Assembly (NCBI GenBank): GCA_965219015.1
Contig: CBDCNH010000013.1
Span: 806,001 to 870,000 of the forward strand
From: CBDCNH01 sp965219015
GTDB taxonomy: Bacteria; Pseudomonadota; Alphaproteobacteria; Rhodobacterales; Rhodobacteraceae
Reading direction: 5' to 3'
Length of the DNA stretch: 64,000 nucleotides
Under the pieces are notes generated by a model. That model saw only the letters and a list, made by a program, of their open reading frames with translations. It was not told the origin of the DNA and searched no databases. The translations under genes were made by a program, and so were the position numbers. This document shows positions 28,318-37,508 of the stretch, in pieces (positions within the stretch are counted from its first letter, which is position 1; the number at the start of each line of letters is the position of its first letter).

Positions 28318-29312
28318 CCGACGCTGCGGCGGCCGCCGCGCCGAAGGGCGCCGGCGCACAGCGGCACGATCACGGCGTGCCGGTGTTCGACGGCCGCCGG
28401 TCGCACCTGCACGCCCGTGTCCGCATCCGCCGGCTGCGCGCCGAGGCGCTCGTCGCCCGGCTCCGGTATGGCCGGCATCTGGCGGAGGCCCGCACGCTCG
28501 TGCAGTTCGCCGGCTGGCCGCGGTCGGGCCATTCGATGATCGGCGCGCTCCTCGACGCGCACCCGCGCGCCACGATCGCGCACGAACTCGACATCATGGG
28601 GCTCTTCGCCAAGGGCGTGCCGATGCCCGAGATCGCGGCGCTGATCGCGTCCCACGCGCGCCGTTTCGCGGCGCACGGGCACTGGTGGAACGGGCTCGAC
28701 TACCGGGTGCCGGACGCCCCGCCCGCAGAGCGTCCGCAGGTCATCGGCGACAAGAAGGGCGACTGGGCGACGCGCTGGTCGATCGCCGAGCCGGACCTCG
28801 CGGACCGCCTGGCGGCCGCGACCCCGCTCCGGCAGAAGTGGATCCTCGTCACCCGCGATCCCTGGGACAACGTCGCCACGATGTCGCGCCGCAAGAGCTC
28901 GGGGCGCGCCTACGACCGGCTTCGGATGGAGCACGACGGCGCTGCCTATCACGCGGCGCTCGAGGATGCCGAGCGCGCCGGGATCGTCGGCACCTCGGCG
29001 CGCGACGACATGATCGAGGACTGGCTGGGGCTCGACGCGGGCACCGCTGCCCTCGCGGCCCGCGTGCCGGCCGCCGACTGGCACCACATCGTCTACGAGG
29101 AGTTCACGCTGGAGCCGCATCGCCATCTGGCCGCGCTCGCCACCTTCGTCGGGCTCGAGCCTCACCCCGCCTGGCTCGCGGCCGCCGCCGCCATCGTCCG
29201 CCCGTCCCGCGCCCGCCGCGGCGACGCCCTGTCCTGGACGGGCGAGCAACACGCCCGGCTCAAGCAGGCGGTCGCAGCGCGACCCTATCTCGCGGCCTAC
29301 CGCGATGCGTGA
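28314..29312 (+). CDS. Sulfotransferase-like protein
   Basis: A 332-residue protein with VQFAGWPRSGHSMIGALLDAHP at residues 63-84, a 5'-phosphosulfate-binding loop for PAPS, and WILVTRDPWDNVATMSRRKSSGRAY (about 176-200), matching the 3'-phosphate-binding Arg/Ser segment. Such enzymes transfer sulfate from PAPS to carbohydrate or lipid hydroxyls. It overlaps both neighbours by 4-8 bp. No signal peptide, so it would act in the cytosol before export. Sulfation of the cluster's glycan is inferred. Confidence 0.82.
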   Translation: MTDAAAAAAPKGAGAQRHDHGVPVFDGRRSHLHARVRIRRLRAEALVARLRYGRHLAEARTLVQFAGWPRSGHSMIGALLDAHPRATIAHELDIMGLFAKGVPMPEIAALIASHARRFAAHGHWWNGLDYRVPDAPPAERPQVIGDKKGDWATRWSIAEPDLADRLAAATPLRQKWILVTRDPWDNVATMSRRKSSGRAYDRLRMEHDGAAYHAALEDAERAGIVGTSARDDMIEDWLGLDAGTAALAARVPAADWHHIVYEEFTLEPHRHLAALATFVGLEPHPAWLAAAAAIVRPSRARRGDALSWTGEQHARLKQAVAARPYLAAYRDA

Positions 29313-30225
29313 GGCGCCGCGCCTGCTCACCTGCGTCGGAGTCCGCACGGACCTCGACCTGCTGCCGCACTGGCTCGCGCATTTCGTGGCGCTCGGGGTC
29401 GAGCCGGGACGGATCCATGCCATCCTGAACGCGACCGAGCCCGACGACCCGGGCCTCGCGCGCGCCGCGGGGATCCTCGCCGCGGCGGGTGCCGCGCCAC
29501 CCGAGACATGGATCGCCCCGTTCACCTCGAACACGATGTGGGACGAGCGCCGCAGTCTCCAGTCCCGCCTCGGCGGCGACGGCTGGTTCCTCAGCGCCGA
29601 CGTGGACGAGTTCCACGAGTTCCCCGAGCCGATGGACCGCTTTCTCGCGCGCGCCGAGCGCGACGGCTTCGACTGCATCCAGGGCGTGTTCATCGACCGC
29701 CTCGCACCGGGAGGAAAGCTGGCCCCGGTCGGCGCCACGCCCGCGATCACGGAGCAGTTTCCGATCCGCGCCGAGGTCGGCTTCGCCATCGGCGGCACCG
29801 GCGCCACGCACGGCCGCGGTGGCACCGTGAAGATCATGGCGATGCGCGGCGACGTGCGGCCCTCGCGCGGCGGCCACAATCAGGTGAAGGGCACGCCCGC
29901 GCGGCAGCTCTACGGGATGGCTCTCGGCGACATGCCCGACGTCGAGCGTCCCGGTTTCCGTTTCGCCGTGCCGACGCGCGTGCATCACTACCATTGGACG
30001 GCGGCGCTTCCGGACCGGCTCCGCAAGCGCCTCGCGACGCCGGGCGTCAGCCCCGCGGGCGTCGAATACGGCACGAAGCAGCTCAACCACATCGACCGTC
30101 ACGGCGGCATCGATCTCGCCGCCGTGCCGCTGATGCCCGACGCGGATCGCTGGCCGTGGCGGCTCCGGCTCCGTGCGATCCGCGCGATCGCCCGCGTCCG
30201 CGGAACGCTCATGCGCCTGCGATGA
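29305..30225 (+). CDS. Glycosyltransferase, GT92/GT2-like with DVDEFHE motif
   Basis: A 306-residue protein. LLTCVGVRTDLDLLPHWLAHFVALGVEPGRIHAILNATE at the N-terminus and WFLSADVDEFHEFPEPMDRFLARAERDGFDCIQGVFIDRLAP (DxD at Asp99 and Asp101) fit the GT92-like or Glyco_tranf_2_4 group, where the motif binds the metal and nucleotide sugar. A late VHHYHWTAALPDRLRKR segment carries conserved His. Overlaps the sulfotransferase-like gene by 8 bp. Confidence 0.75.
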   Translation: MREAPRLLTCVGVRTDLDLLPHWLAHFVALGVEPGRIHAILNATEPDDPGLARAAGILAAAGAAPPETWIAPFTSNTMWDERRSLQSRLGGDGWFLSADVDEFHEFPEPMDRFLARAERDGFDCIQGVFIDRLAPGGKLAPVGATPAITEQFPIRAEVGFAIGGTGATHGRGGTVKIMAMRGDVRPSRGGHNQVKGTPARQLYGMALGDMPDVERPGFRFAVPTRVHHYHWTAALPDRLRKRLATPGVSPAGVEYGTKQLNHIDRHGGIDLAAVPLMPDADRWPWRLRLRAIRAIARVRGTLMRLR

Positions 30226-31391
30226 AGGACACCGGCTGGACGCTGACGCAGCTCACCTTCGGCACGTCCGAGAGCCGGTTCCACGCGCACAGCTACTACG
30301 ACATCCCGGTGCTGGACGCGGCGGGCGCCCGCGTCGCCGTGCACCGCACCACCTTCGCGGGCCGCCAGCCGGTGCCCGGCGACCGCATCGAGGTCGGCCT
30401 CGTCGAGACCGCCGCGCCGGGCACCTGGCAGCCCATCGGGTCGAGCGACGCCTGGAGTTGGCAGCAGGGCCCGATGGCGCAGTGGGTCGGCCGCCGCGTG
30501 GTGTGGAACGACCGCGACGGCGACCGCTTCGTCGCGCGCCTCCACGACCCCGACACGGGCGCGACCGAGACGCTCGCGGCGCCGGTCTACGCGGTGTCGC
30601 CCGACGGCGCTACGGCGCTGTCGCTCGACATGGCGCGGCTCGACCGGCTCCGGCCCGGCTACGGCTACCCCGGCGGCACGACGCCCGGGGGGCGCATCCC
30701 GGCAAGCGTCGGCGTGCGGCGCCTGGCGCTCGACGGCAGCGCGCCGGTGCTCGTGCTGCCGCTCGCCGAGGCGGTCGCGTTCCTCCACCGGATGCTGCCG
30801 ATGCGCGCCCGTGCGGGGCATCTCGTGCGCCGCTACCACTACTGGTTCAACCACGCCAAGATCGCCCCCGACGGCCGGCGCTTCACCGTGAAGCTCCGCT
30901 GGCGGCACCCGAACGGCCCCTGGACCGGCGACATGGGCGTGAGCCTCACCTGCGGGCTCGACGGCACGGGCGTGGCGCTCCTCGCGGACGCCACCTCGCA
31001 CGTCCTCTGGCTCGACGGCGCGCGCGCCTACTACTGGCGCCGCGGCGCGCTCGCCCTCACCGCCGACCGCATCCCGCGCGGGGAGCCGCTGCGCGTGATC
31101 GGCCCCGGTGTCATCACCTCCAACGTCCACCTTCGCCACCTGCCGCCCGGCTCGGCGACGCCGGCGGAATGGGTGTTCGACACGCCCTACCGCGAGACCG
31201 TGGACCTGATGCTGATGGGGAGCACCGAGGCCGACCCCGTCCGTATCGCCTCATTCGCCGGCCACGTGCCGCCGCGCGGGCCGTACCGCTGCGACCTGCA
31301 CCCGGTGCCCGATGCCGCCGGCGACCGCATTGTCGTCACCTCGATGGCGGACGGCGGGCGGCAGGTCTATCTCCTCCGGCGCGATCGCTGA
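30222..31391 (+). CDS. Predicted beta-propeller protein, unknown function
   Basis: A 389-residue protein without signal peptide or membrane segment. Repeated short strand-turn units are visible, including WSWQQGPMAQWVGRRVVWNDRDGDRFVARLHDPDTG, APVYAVSPDGATALSLDMARLDRLRPGYGY and HYWFNHAKIAPDGRRFTVKLRW, the pattern of TolB/oligogalacturonate-lyase-like propellers. Similar proteins are often found next to glycosyltransferases. Start overlaps the upstream stop (ATGA). Role could be a glycan-binding scaffold or an enzyme; neither is shown by the sequence. Confidence 0.65.
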   Translation: MKDTGWTLTQLTFGTSESRFHAHSYYDIPVLDAAGARVAVHRTTFAGRQPVPGDRIEVGLVETAAPGTWQPIGSSDAWSWQQGPMAQWVGRRVVWNDRDGDRFVARLHDPDTGATETLAAPVYAVSPDGATALSLDMARLDRLRPGYGYPGGTTPGGRIPASVGVRRLALDGSAPVLVLPLAEAVAFLHRMLPMRARAGHLVRRYHYWFNHAKIAPDGRRFTVKLRWRHPNGPWTGDMGVSLTCGLDGTGVALLADATSHVLWLDGARAYYWRRGALALTADRIPRGEPLRVIGPGVITSNVHLRHLPPGSATPAEWVFDTPYRETVDLMLMGSTEADPVRIASFAGHVPPRGPYRCDLHPVPDAAGDRIVVTSMADGGRQVYLLRRDR

Positions 31392-31464
31392 TGCGGCGCA
31401 GCGGCCGGTTGCAGCCATCGCGTCCGTCCGCCTACGCTCGGGCGGGGAGCGAAGGGGCGCCGCG

Positions 31465-32679
31465 ATGACCGACCTCACCATCCTCGGCGCATGGGCCGAG
31501 TTCGCCGTGCGCTGGACGCATGTGATCGTCGCCATCGCCTGGATCGGATCGTCGTTCTACTTCATCGCGCTCGACCTCGGGCTCCGGCGCGGGCCGGGGC
31601 TGCCGCAGGGCGTCGCGGGCGAGGAGTGGCAGGTTCACGGCGGCGGCTTCTACCACATCAACAAGTACATGGTGGCGCCGCCGGGCCTGCCCGACCACCT
31701 GATCTGGTTCAAATGGGAGAGCTACGCGACCTGGCTCTCGGGCGCCTCGCTCCTCGTCATCGTGTACTGGTTCGGCGCGGGGTTCTACCTCGTCGATCCC
31801 GCGGTGCTCGACCTGCCGGTCTGGGGCGCCATCGCGATCTCCGGCGGCTCGCTGGCGCTGGGCTGGCTCGCCTACGACGCGCTCTGCCGGTCGCGCTTCG
31901 GCGACGACCCGGTGCGCCTGATGCTCGGGCTCTACGTCGTGCTGGTGGCGATGGCCTGGGGCTACGCGCATGTGTTCTCGGGGCGCGCGGCGCTCCTCCA
32001 CCTCGGGGCGTTCACCGCGACGATCATGTCGGCGAACGTGTTCCTCACGATCATCCCGAACCAGAAGATCGTCGTGGCCGACCTGCGCGCGGGCCGCGTG
32101 CCCGACGCGAAGTACGGCCGCATCGCCAAGCAGCGGAGCACGCACAACAACTACCTGACGTTGCCGGTTCTGTTCCTGATGCTGTCGCCGCACTACCCGC
32201 TCGCCTTCGCGACGCGCTGGAACTGGGTGATCGCGAGCCTGGTGTTCCTCATCGGCGTCACGATCCGGCACTACTTCAACTCGATGCATGCGGGGCGCGG
32301 CCGCCCGCACTGGACCTGGGCCGCGACGGTGGTGCTCTTCATCGTGCTCGCCTGGCTCTCGACCGCGAGCGTGCCGCAGGCGGAGACGGCACTCGCGCGC
32401 GCCGACGCGACGTTCGCCGCTGCCCCCGGCTTCGAGCACGTGACCGACATCGTGACCGCGCGCTGCGCCGTCTGCCACGCCGCGGAGCCGGCATGGCAAG
32501 GCGTGCTCTGGCCGCCGAAGAACGTCATGCTCGAGACCCCGGCCGAGATCGCCCGCGCCGCCCGGCTGATCTACCTCCAGGCCGGTGTCACCCATGCCAT
32601 GCCGCCCGCCAACCTCTCCGGCATCGAGCCCGCCGAGCGCGCCGCCATCGTCGCGTGGTATCGCGGCGCGGGAGGCTAG
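31465..32679 (+). CDS. puuD: Urate hydroxylase (urate oxidase, PuuD type) with C-terminal cytochrome c
   Basis: A 404-residue protein: an N-terminal membrane domain with about eight helices (WTHVIVAIAWIGSSFYFIALD..., HINKYMVAP, WESYATWLSGASLL) and a C-terminal periplasmic c-type cytochrome with CAVCH at 334-338 and a likely axial Met near 379 (THAMPP). PuuD converts urate to 5-hydroxyisourate and passes electrons to the respiratory chain. Full length for the family. No other purine gene is in the window. ATG at 31465. Confidence 0.93.
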   Translation: MTDLTILGAWAEFAVRWTHVIVAIAWIGSSFYFIALDLGLRRGPGLPQGVAGEEWQVHGGGFYHINKYMVAPPGLPDHLIWFKWESYATWLSGASLLVIVYWFGAGFYLVDPAVLDLPVWGAIAISGGSLALGWLAYDALCRSRFGDDPVRLMLGLYVVLVAMAWGYAHVFSGRAALLHLGAFTATIMSANVFLTIIPNQKIVVADLRAGRVPDAKYGRIAKQRSTHNNYLTLPVLFLMLSPHYPLAFATRWNWVIASLVFLIGVTIRHYFNSMHAGRGRPHWTWAATVVLFIVLAWLSTASVPQAETALARADATFAAAPGFEHVTDIVTARCAVCHAAEPAWQGVLWPPKNVMLETPAEIARAARLIYLQAGVTHAMPPANLSGIEPAERAAIVAWYRGAGG

Positions 32680-32684
32680 GGCCT

Positions 32685-32890
32685 CGGATCGACGCGTGCT
32701 CGCCGGTGATGACGTCCTCGACATCCCGGATCGTGGAGGTCTCCGGGCTGAGGTCGTCCGCGACCACGGTGCCGTCGACCACCTGGGACACGTGGTGGAT
32801 GTTGTGCGCGAGGGAGATGCACGAGTGCCCCCCGTGTCGCGCGCCTCGCGCACGAAGCGCAGCACGCCCTGCGTCACGGCCACTCGATCG
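32685..32890 (-). pseudogene. Remnant of a sugar ABC transporter ATP-binding protein (C-terminus only)
   Basis: Read on the minus strand, one frame gives GVLRFVREARDTGG and a second frame, after a shift, gives ISLAHNIHHVSQVVDGTVV followed by ADDLSPETSTIRDVEDVITGEHA. This order matches the C-terminal end of ribose/fructose-type ABC ATPases (HNIHHV being the switch-His segment). Walker A, signature and Walker B are absent. Together with the frameshift this marks a decayed fragment, about 65 codons long, left between puuD and the phosphatase-like gene. Confidence 0.6.
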
Positions 32891-33074
32891 CCCGAACGAT
32901 GCCGACGCGATGGCGGCACGCGCAGACCGTGCGCGAATGTCGCACGTGGCCGAGCCTCTCGTGCGGCGGTCCAATGCGGCTTGAGCCCGGAGGCACGGCG
33001 GTGAATAGTATGCCTGCGGACACGTGTCGGCGCCCAGGGGCGCCGCGCCGGCTCTACGCTATAGAGGACTTAGC
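32891..33074. other. Gene-poor spacer upstream of the phosphatase-like gene
   Basis: No coding sequence recognised. It contains a perfect 7-bp hairpin CGGCGCC-CAGG-GGCGCCG at 33028-33045 and, just before the ribosome binding site, a smaller dyad CTCTA-cgcta-TAGAG at 33052-33066 that overlaps the GAGGA box and could affect initiation. Confidence 0.5.
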
Positions 33075-33917
33075 ATGGCGATCACGATCAGACTTCTCGC
33101 GACGGTTGGCGCGCTGGCGGCCGTTGGGCTCGCGTCCGCCGCATCCGCCGAAGTGGAGCGCAAGGGCACCGTCCGGCAGCTCTCGCCGCACGTCGGCGGG
33201 ATGATGTCGCCGCGCATGTCGCCCCAGGAGAAGACCGGCAGGAAGGACAGCATCCGGTTCGAGCCGATCCAGATGATCGAGGATCTGGTGACGCGCAAGG
33301 ACATCGTCTTCCTGATGCGGCACGGCCCGACCGACTGGAGCCATCTCGACGTGAAGGACGTGGCGCCGACGGACTGCGCCAACCAGCGCGTGCAGACGCC
33401 GCGGGGCAAGATCGACATGCAGAACCTCGGCGTGCTCCTCGCCGACAACGGCATCGCGCCCGGCATGATCGCGGTCAGCGAATGGTGCCGCAACCAGCAG
33501 ACGGTGGAGAACCTGATGATCGGGTTCCACGTGGTCGATCCGGCCTACTCGGTAAAGATCGAGACCGACCCGAAGCTCGATCTGCTCCTGTCGTTGCAGG
33601 GCTCGGCAGACGTGAGCGCGCTCCGCGACCGCATCGCGGCCTGGACCGGGGAAGGCGCGTCGGGACCGCTTCTCATCGTGACGCACTACACCAACATCGA
33701 GGAACTGACCAACTTCAGCGTCTACGAGGGCGAGATGCTGATGATCGACCCCAAGCGGGAGAACCGCGTGCTCGGCTACCTGCGGCTGCGGAGCGCAGGA
33801 CCGGACGTCGGGCATTTCAACATGGCGAACTCCGACGTGACCCCGCCCCAGGTGGTCTCGGAGGAGGAGGAGCTGAACTGCCCGGTCATCCCGGTCGAGC
33901 GGATCGACGGCAACTAG
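33075..33917 (+). CDS. Secreted histidine-phosphatase-superfamily protein
   Basis: A 280-residue protein with a Sec signal peptide (residues 1-25, ending ASAAS-AE) and a histidine phosphatase fold: FLMRHGPTDW with the catalytic His83, SEWCRNQQTVENLM and LLIVTHYTNIEELTNFSVYEGEMLMI, which holds the second conserved His. RHG, the Arg after it and the late THxxN are retained, so phosphatase or related chemistry is plausible. GAGGA lies 6 bp before the ATG. Substrate unknown; no functional neighbour. Confidence 0.8.
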   Translation: MAITIRLLATVGALAAVGLASAASAEVERKGTVRQLSPHVGGMMSPRMSPQEKTGRKDSIRFEPIQMIEDLVTRKDIVFLMRHGPTDWSHLDVKDVAPTDCANQRVQTPRGKIDMQNLGVLLADNGIAPGMIAVSEWCRNQQTVENLMIGFHVVDPAYSVKIETDPKLDLLLSLQGSADVSALRDRIAAWTGEGASGPLLIVTHYTNIEELTNFSVYEGEMLMIDPKRENRVLGYLRLRSAGPDVGHFNMANSDVTPPQVVSEEEELNCPVIPVERIDGN

Positions 33918-34611
33918 CGCCGCCGGGCGACGAAGTCGTGCGATCCTCGGGGTTGGTGTCGCCCGCCCCTTGGCGATCGACGGAGGCCCGGAGCGAAGCC
34001 CTCCCGCGTGGCAAGGTCATGGCGGTCGAGCGATCGGAACGGTCCTGGGCGGAGCGGACCTCCCTCTTCGCTTGCGCCGCCCGCAACGACGGGCGGGACG
34101 CCGTCGCGGCCCTGCATCCGCCTCGCGCCCTCAAGGGACGCCGCGCGCCGGGCGCGGCTGCGCCCGCCGTCAGTTCGACCGCGGCGAGCCCTTCACGGCA
34201 GGCCGACGGTCCTGCCGTTCCTCGACGATGGGAACGCCCGCGCCGCGGCACCTCCGGACCGTTCCGCCGCGGAGGCGGAAGGCATCGCCGACATCGACCG
34301 AAACCCCGGGGCGGGCAGCGGTGGCGGAAGGACCAAGGCCTCGCGCCGCTCGCACGGCGTCGTGCGAGCTTTCGCCCTTGATCGCCGCAGACGAACCGGC
34401 AAGCCCGGTTCCGTCGCGACGGAGCGCCGACCGGGGATCGGCCGCAAGCCCGGCGTGCAGCGCCTCGACCCTTCCGGAGAAGCTGCGCGAGGCGAGGGCC
34501 CCGTCGATCCCGCGGCACGGCCCCGAGGCCGCACCCTGCGTCGCGGCCGTCCGTTGGACGGTCGGCGTGTCCGCGGCAGGCCCGGCACCGCCACGCCCAC
34601 GGCCCTGCCCG
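33918..34611. other. 694-bp stretch without a recognisable gene
   Basis: Open frames exist on both strands but give low-complexity Arg/Pro/Ala-rich translations without a hydrophobic core, domain or start signal, which is what random GC-rich DNA yields. No repeat, tRNA or hairpin with a T-run was seen. It separates the phosphatase-like gene from the convergent end of the galactose operon and may be decayed DNA. Confidence 0.5.
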
Positions 34612-35613
34612 TCACCCCAACGCGAAGCTCCAGCGCGTCGTCTGCGCGTAGGTCTCGGCGGGGGCGAGCGCGACCTGCGCCGCCCAGGGGTTGTTCGGCG
34701 CGTCGGGCCAGCGTTGCGGCTCGAGCGCCATGCCGGACCAGCGGCGGTAGGGCTGGCCGGTGTGGCCGGGGAAGTTGCCGCTGTCGTTGAGCTCGCCGTC
34801 ATAGACCTGCAGCCCCGGCTCGGTCGTCTCGAGCGTCATCCTGAGCCCGGTCTGGCCGGTCAGCGTAGCGACACGGACGAGCGGGCGCGGGGCGTCGGCG
34901 AGGCAGTAGTTGGTGTCGAGCCTGAGCCCCGGCGTCATCGGCTTGGCGCCGGCACGGAGGTCGAAGGACGTGCCCGCGACGCCGCGCACCTCGCCCGTGG
35001 GCATCCGCTCGGCGGTCGTCGGCATGTAGCGGTCGGCATCGACGGCGACGGTGTGGCCCGAGATGTCGGAGCGGCCGTCGAGGTTCCAGTAGCTGTGGTT
35101 GGCGAGGCTCATCAACGTCGGCGCGTCGGTCGTGGCGGTGAGCGCCAGCGTCAGCGTGGCGTCGCCCGTGAGGGCGTAGCGCGCTTCGATCCGGCGGCGT
35201 CCGGGGAAGCCCCCGAGGCCGTCGGGGAGGTCGGAGGCGAGGAGCACCTCCGACGCGGTCGCCTCCTCGATGCGCCAGACCTGCGCGTGAGTGCCGTCGG
35301 CGCCGCCGTGGAGCGTCGCCCCGGAGGGCCCCGCCTCGAAGAGAACCGTGCGCCCGTCGATCACCGCCGACGCGCCGCCGATGCGGTTCGAGACCGGCCC
35401 GACGATGGCCCCGGCGAAGGCGAAAGGCCCTTCGTAGGCGGCAAGCCGGCCGCAGCCGAGCGTCAGCGGGAACGGCGCGCCGGCAAGCCGCACGTCGTGC
35501 AGGATGGCACCCCGCGTCAGGATCACCGCGCTGAGGTCGCGGTGCGCGAGGCGGATCGCGCGGACCAGCGTGCCGTCGTCCGTCGCGCCGAAGGTTCGGA
35601 TGTCCGGGCTCAT
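34612..35613 (-). CDS. galM: Aldose 1-epimerase (mutarotase)
   Basis: A 333-residue protein with the family landmarks GAILHDVRLAG, GAIVGPVSNRIGGASAVIDGR, LHGGADGTHAQVW (catalytic-site His), LANHSYWNLDGRSDISGH and the late Glu region PYRRWSGMALEPQRWPDAPN. It interconverts alpha- and beta-anomers of galactose or related sugars, preparing substrate for the sugar dehydrogenase upstream. Last gene of the galactoside operon; ATG overlaps the beta-galactosidase stop (ATGA). Confidence 0.92.
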   Translation of the reverse strand: MSPDIRTFGATDDGTLVRAIRLAHRDLSAVILTRGAILHDVRLAGAPFPLTLGCGRLAAYEGPFAFAGAIVGPVSNRIGGASAVIDGRTVLFEAGPSGATLHGGADGTHAQVWRIEEATASEVLLASDLPDGLGGFPGRRRIEARYALTGDATLTLALTATTDAPTLMSLANHSYWNLDGRSDISGHTVAVDADRYMPTTAERMPTGEVRGVAGTSFDLRAGAKPMTPGLRLDTNYCLADAPRPLVRVATLTGQTGLRMTLETTEPGLQVYDGELNDSGNFPGHTGQPYRRWSGMALEPQRWPDAPNNPWAAQVALAPAETYAQTTRWSFALG

Positions 35614-37508
35614 CGGAGGGGCTCCCAGGTGACACCGCAGGCAGGGATCTCGGCGCGGCCGTTGCTCGCCGGCACGAGGCCGTAGTTGATCCAGAACCGA
35701 TGCGTTTGCGTGGTCCGGGTCCGGAGGCCGGTCGGCAGGGTGAACGTCTCGAGCCCCTCGCAGGCCGCGCCGACGATGCGGTCGAGCGCCGCGTCGTCGG
35801 GCCAGCCGGCGACGTAGGTCAGACCGCCCGCGCGCACGACCGCCGGGGTGCCGTCGACACAGCGGATCGCGATCTCCGCGCTGCCGTCGAGCTCCTCGTG
35901 CCAATGCACGAAACTGCCGCCGCCCTCGAGCGCTACGGAGGCGCCGGGCGGCAGGCTCTCGACCCGCGCCACCACGGCGTCGAGGCCGGGCAGCGACGGC
36001 GGGAGCGGCACGGGGGTCGCGAAGGCGGCGGTCTTGGCGCCGGTGCGGGGGCCGACGAGCGCCGCGCCCTCGAAGGCGCCGAGCGCCGCGAGCAGGCCCG
36101 CCGGGACCGTCGCGAGACCGGGCACGGCCACGACCTGCCACGGCGACAGGTCTGTCACGTCGGGCGGGACGACGTCGATGTCGAGGCCCAGCCGGCGAAA
36201 GGCCCGGTAGTATGCCAGCACGAGATCGAGATAGGCGAAGTCGCGCCCCTGCGGCTGCACCTCCCACGCCCAGGCGGAGGCGTAGTCGAACACCACCGCG
36301 ACGGTCGCCCGAGCCGTCCCGGCATCTGGCATACCAGTCAGCTCGCGCGCGACTTCGGCCACCTCGGCGAGCCCCGGTGCCGCCGCGCTGTCGGGGCGCA
36401 AGAGCCCCGCGTGCATCGCCTCCTGCGCGAAGGGCGCCTGTCGCCAGCGGAACCAGCTCACCACCTCCGCCCCGTGCGCGAAGGCCTCCCAGGCCCAGAG
36501 ACGCAGCATCCCCGGCGCCGGGATCGGGTTCCACGGTGCCCAGTTCACCGGGCCGGGCTGCTGCTCCATGATCCACCAGCGCCCGCGTCCGACGCTGCGG
36601 TAGAGGTCGTGGTGGAACGCCTGGTAATCCGGGTCGCCCTGCCGGAGGTAGCGCGCCTTGTCCGCAGCTTCGACGTGGATGCGCTCCGAGAGGAACCCGA
36701 GCGGGTAGCTGTCCCAGGCCGCTATGTCGAGGTCGGCGCCGACCGCGAAGTGGTCGAACGAGGTCACGCCGCCCATGTAGTTGTGCGCGATCGGTGCGTC
36801 CGAATGGGCCCGGATCGCCGCGACCTGCGCCGCGTTGAAGGCCCGGAGCGCATCCGAGGCGAAGCGGCGGAAGTCCATCGCCGCGGCGGGGTTCGCCTCC
36901 GTCACCGTCAGCGCCGGCAGCCCGACCTCGGCGAAGTCCGCGATCTCCATCGACCAGAACACGTTGCCCCAGGCCCGGTTGAGCGCCTGCGGCGACTGGT
37001 AGCGCTGCGCCAGCCACTCGCGGAACGCCTCGGCGTCGACCGCGCCGTAGGAGCGCGTGGTGTCGTGGCAGCCGTACTCGTTGTCGGTCTGCCAGCCGGT
37101 GAGGTGCGGATGCCGCCCGTAGCGCGCGGCGAGGATGCCCGCGATGCGGACGCATTCCGCGCGGTAGCCCGTGTGGCTGAAGCTGTAGTGCCGCCGCGAG
37201 CCGAAGCCGCGCGTCCGGCCCGCCGCATCGACGGGCAGCATGTCGGGATGCCGCGTCACCATCCAGGCGGGCGGCGTCGCGGTCGGGGTGCCGAGGACGA
37301 CGCCGAGGCCCGCCGCTCCCAGCACGTCGAAGGCGCGGTCGAGCCAGCCGAGGTCGAGCACGCCGGGGACGGGCTCCATCCGCGACCAGGCGAACTCGCC
37401 GATGCGGACGACCGTGATGCCCGCCTCCGCCATGCGCGCCGCGTCCTCGGCCCAGATGTCCTCGGGCCAGTGCTCGGGATACCAGCACACGCCGAGTTGG
37501 CGCTTCAT
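35610..37508 (-). CDS. Beta-galactosidase, GH42
   Basis: A 632-residue GH42 enzyme. LGVCWYPEHWPEDIWAEDAARMAEAGITVVRIGEFAWSRMEP opens the catalytic barrel; the acid/base is Glu144 in WQTDNEYG and the nucleophile Glu315 in WWIMEQQPG. A trimerisation domain (about 390-570) and a short C-terminal beta domain follow. No signal peptide, so it would act on imported beta-galactosides in the cytosol. It overlaps both neighbours by 4 bp. Confidence 0.95.
   Translation of the reverse strand: MKRQLGVCWYPEHWPEDIWAEDAARMAEAGITVVRIGEFAWSRMEPVPGVLDLGWLDRAFDVLGAAGLGVVLGTPTATPPAWMVTRHPDMLPVDAAGRTRGFGSRRHYSFSHTGYRAECVRIAGILAARYGRHPHLTGWQTDNEYGCHDTTRSYGAVDAEAFREWLAQRYQSPQALNRAWGNVFWSMEIADFAEVGLPALTVTEANPAAAMDFRRFASDALRAFNAAQVAAIRAHSDAPIAHNYMGGVTSFDHFAVGADLDIAAWDSYPLGFLSERIHVEAADKARYLRQGDPDYQAFHHDLYRSVGRGRWWIMEQQPGPVNWAPWNPIPAPGMLRLWAWEAFAHGAEVVSWFRWRQAPFAQEAMHAGLLRPDSAAAPGLAEVAEVARELTGMPDAGTARATVAVVFDYASAWAWEVQPQGRDFAYLDLVLAYYRAFRRLGLDIDVVPPDVTDLSPWQVVAVPGLATVPAGLLAALGAFEGAALVGPRTGAKTAAFATPVPLPPSLPGLDAVVARVESLPPGASVALEGGGSFVHWHEELDGSAEIAIRCVDGTPAVVRAGGLTYVAGWPDDAALDRIVGAACEGLETFTLPTGLRTRTTQTHRFWINYGLVPASNGRAEIPACGVTWEPLR

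Noticed and set aside
33970..35685. Long plus-strand frame covering the gene-free stretch and galM
   Set aside because: Low-complexity translation, no start signal, and it runs antisense through galM.
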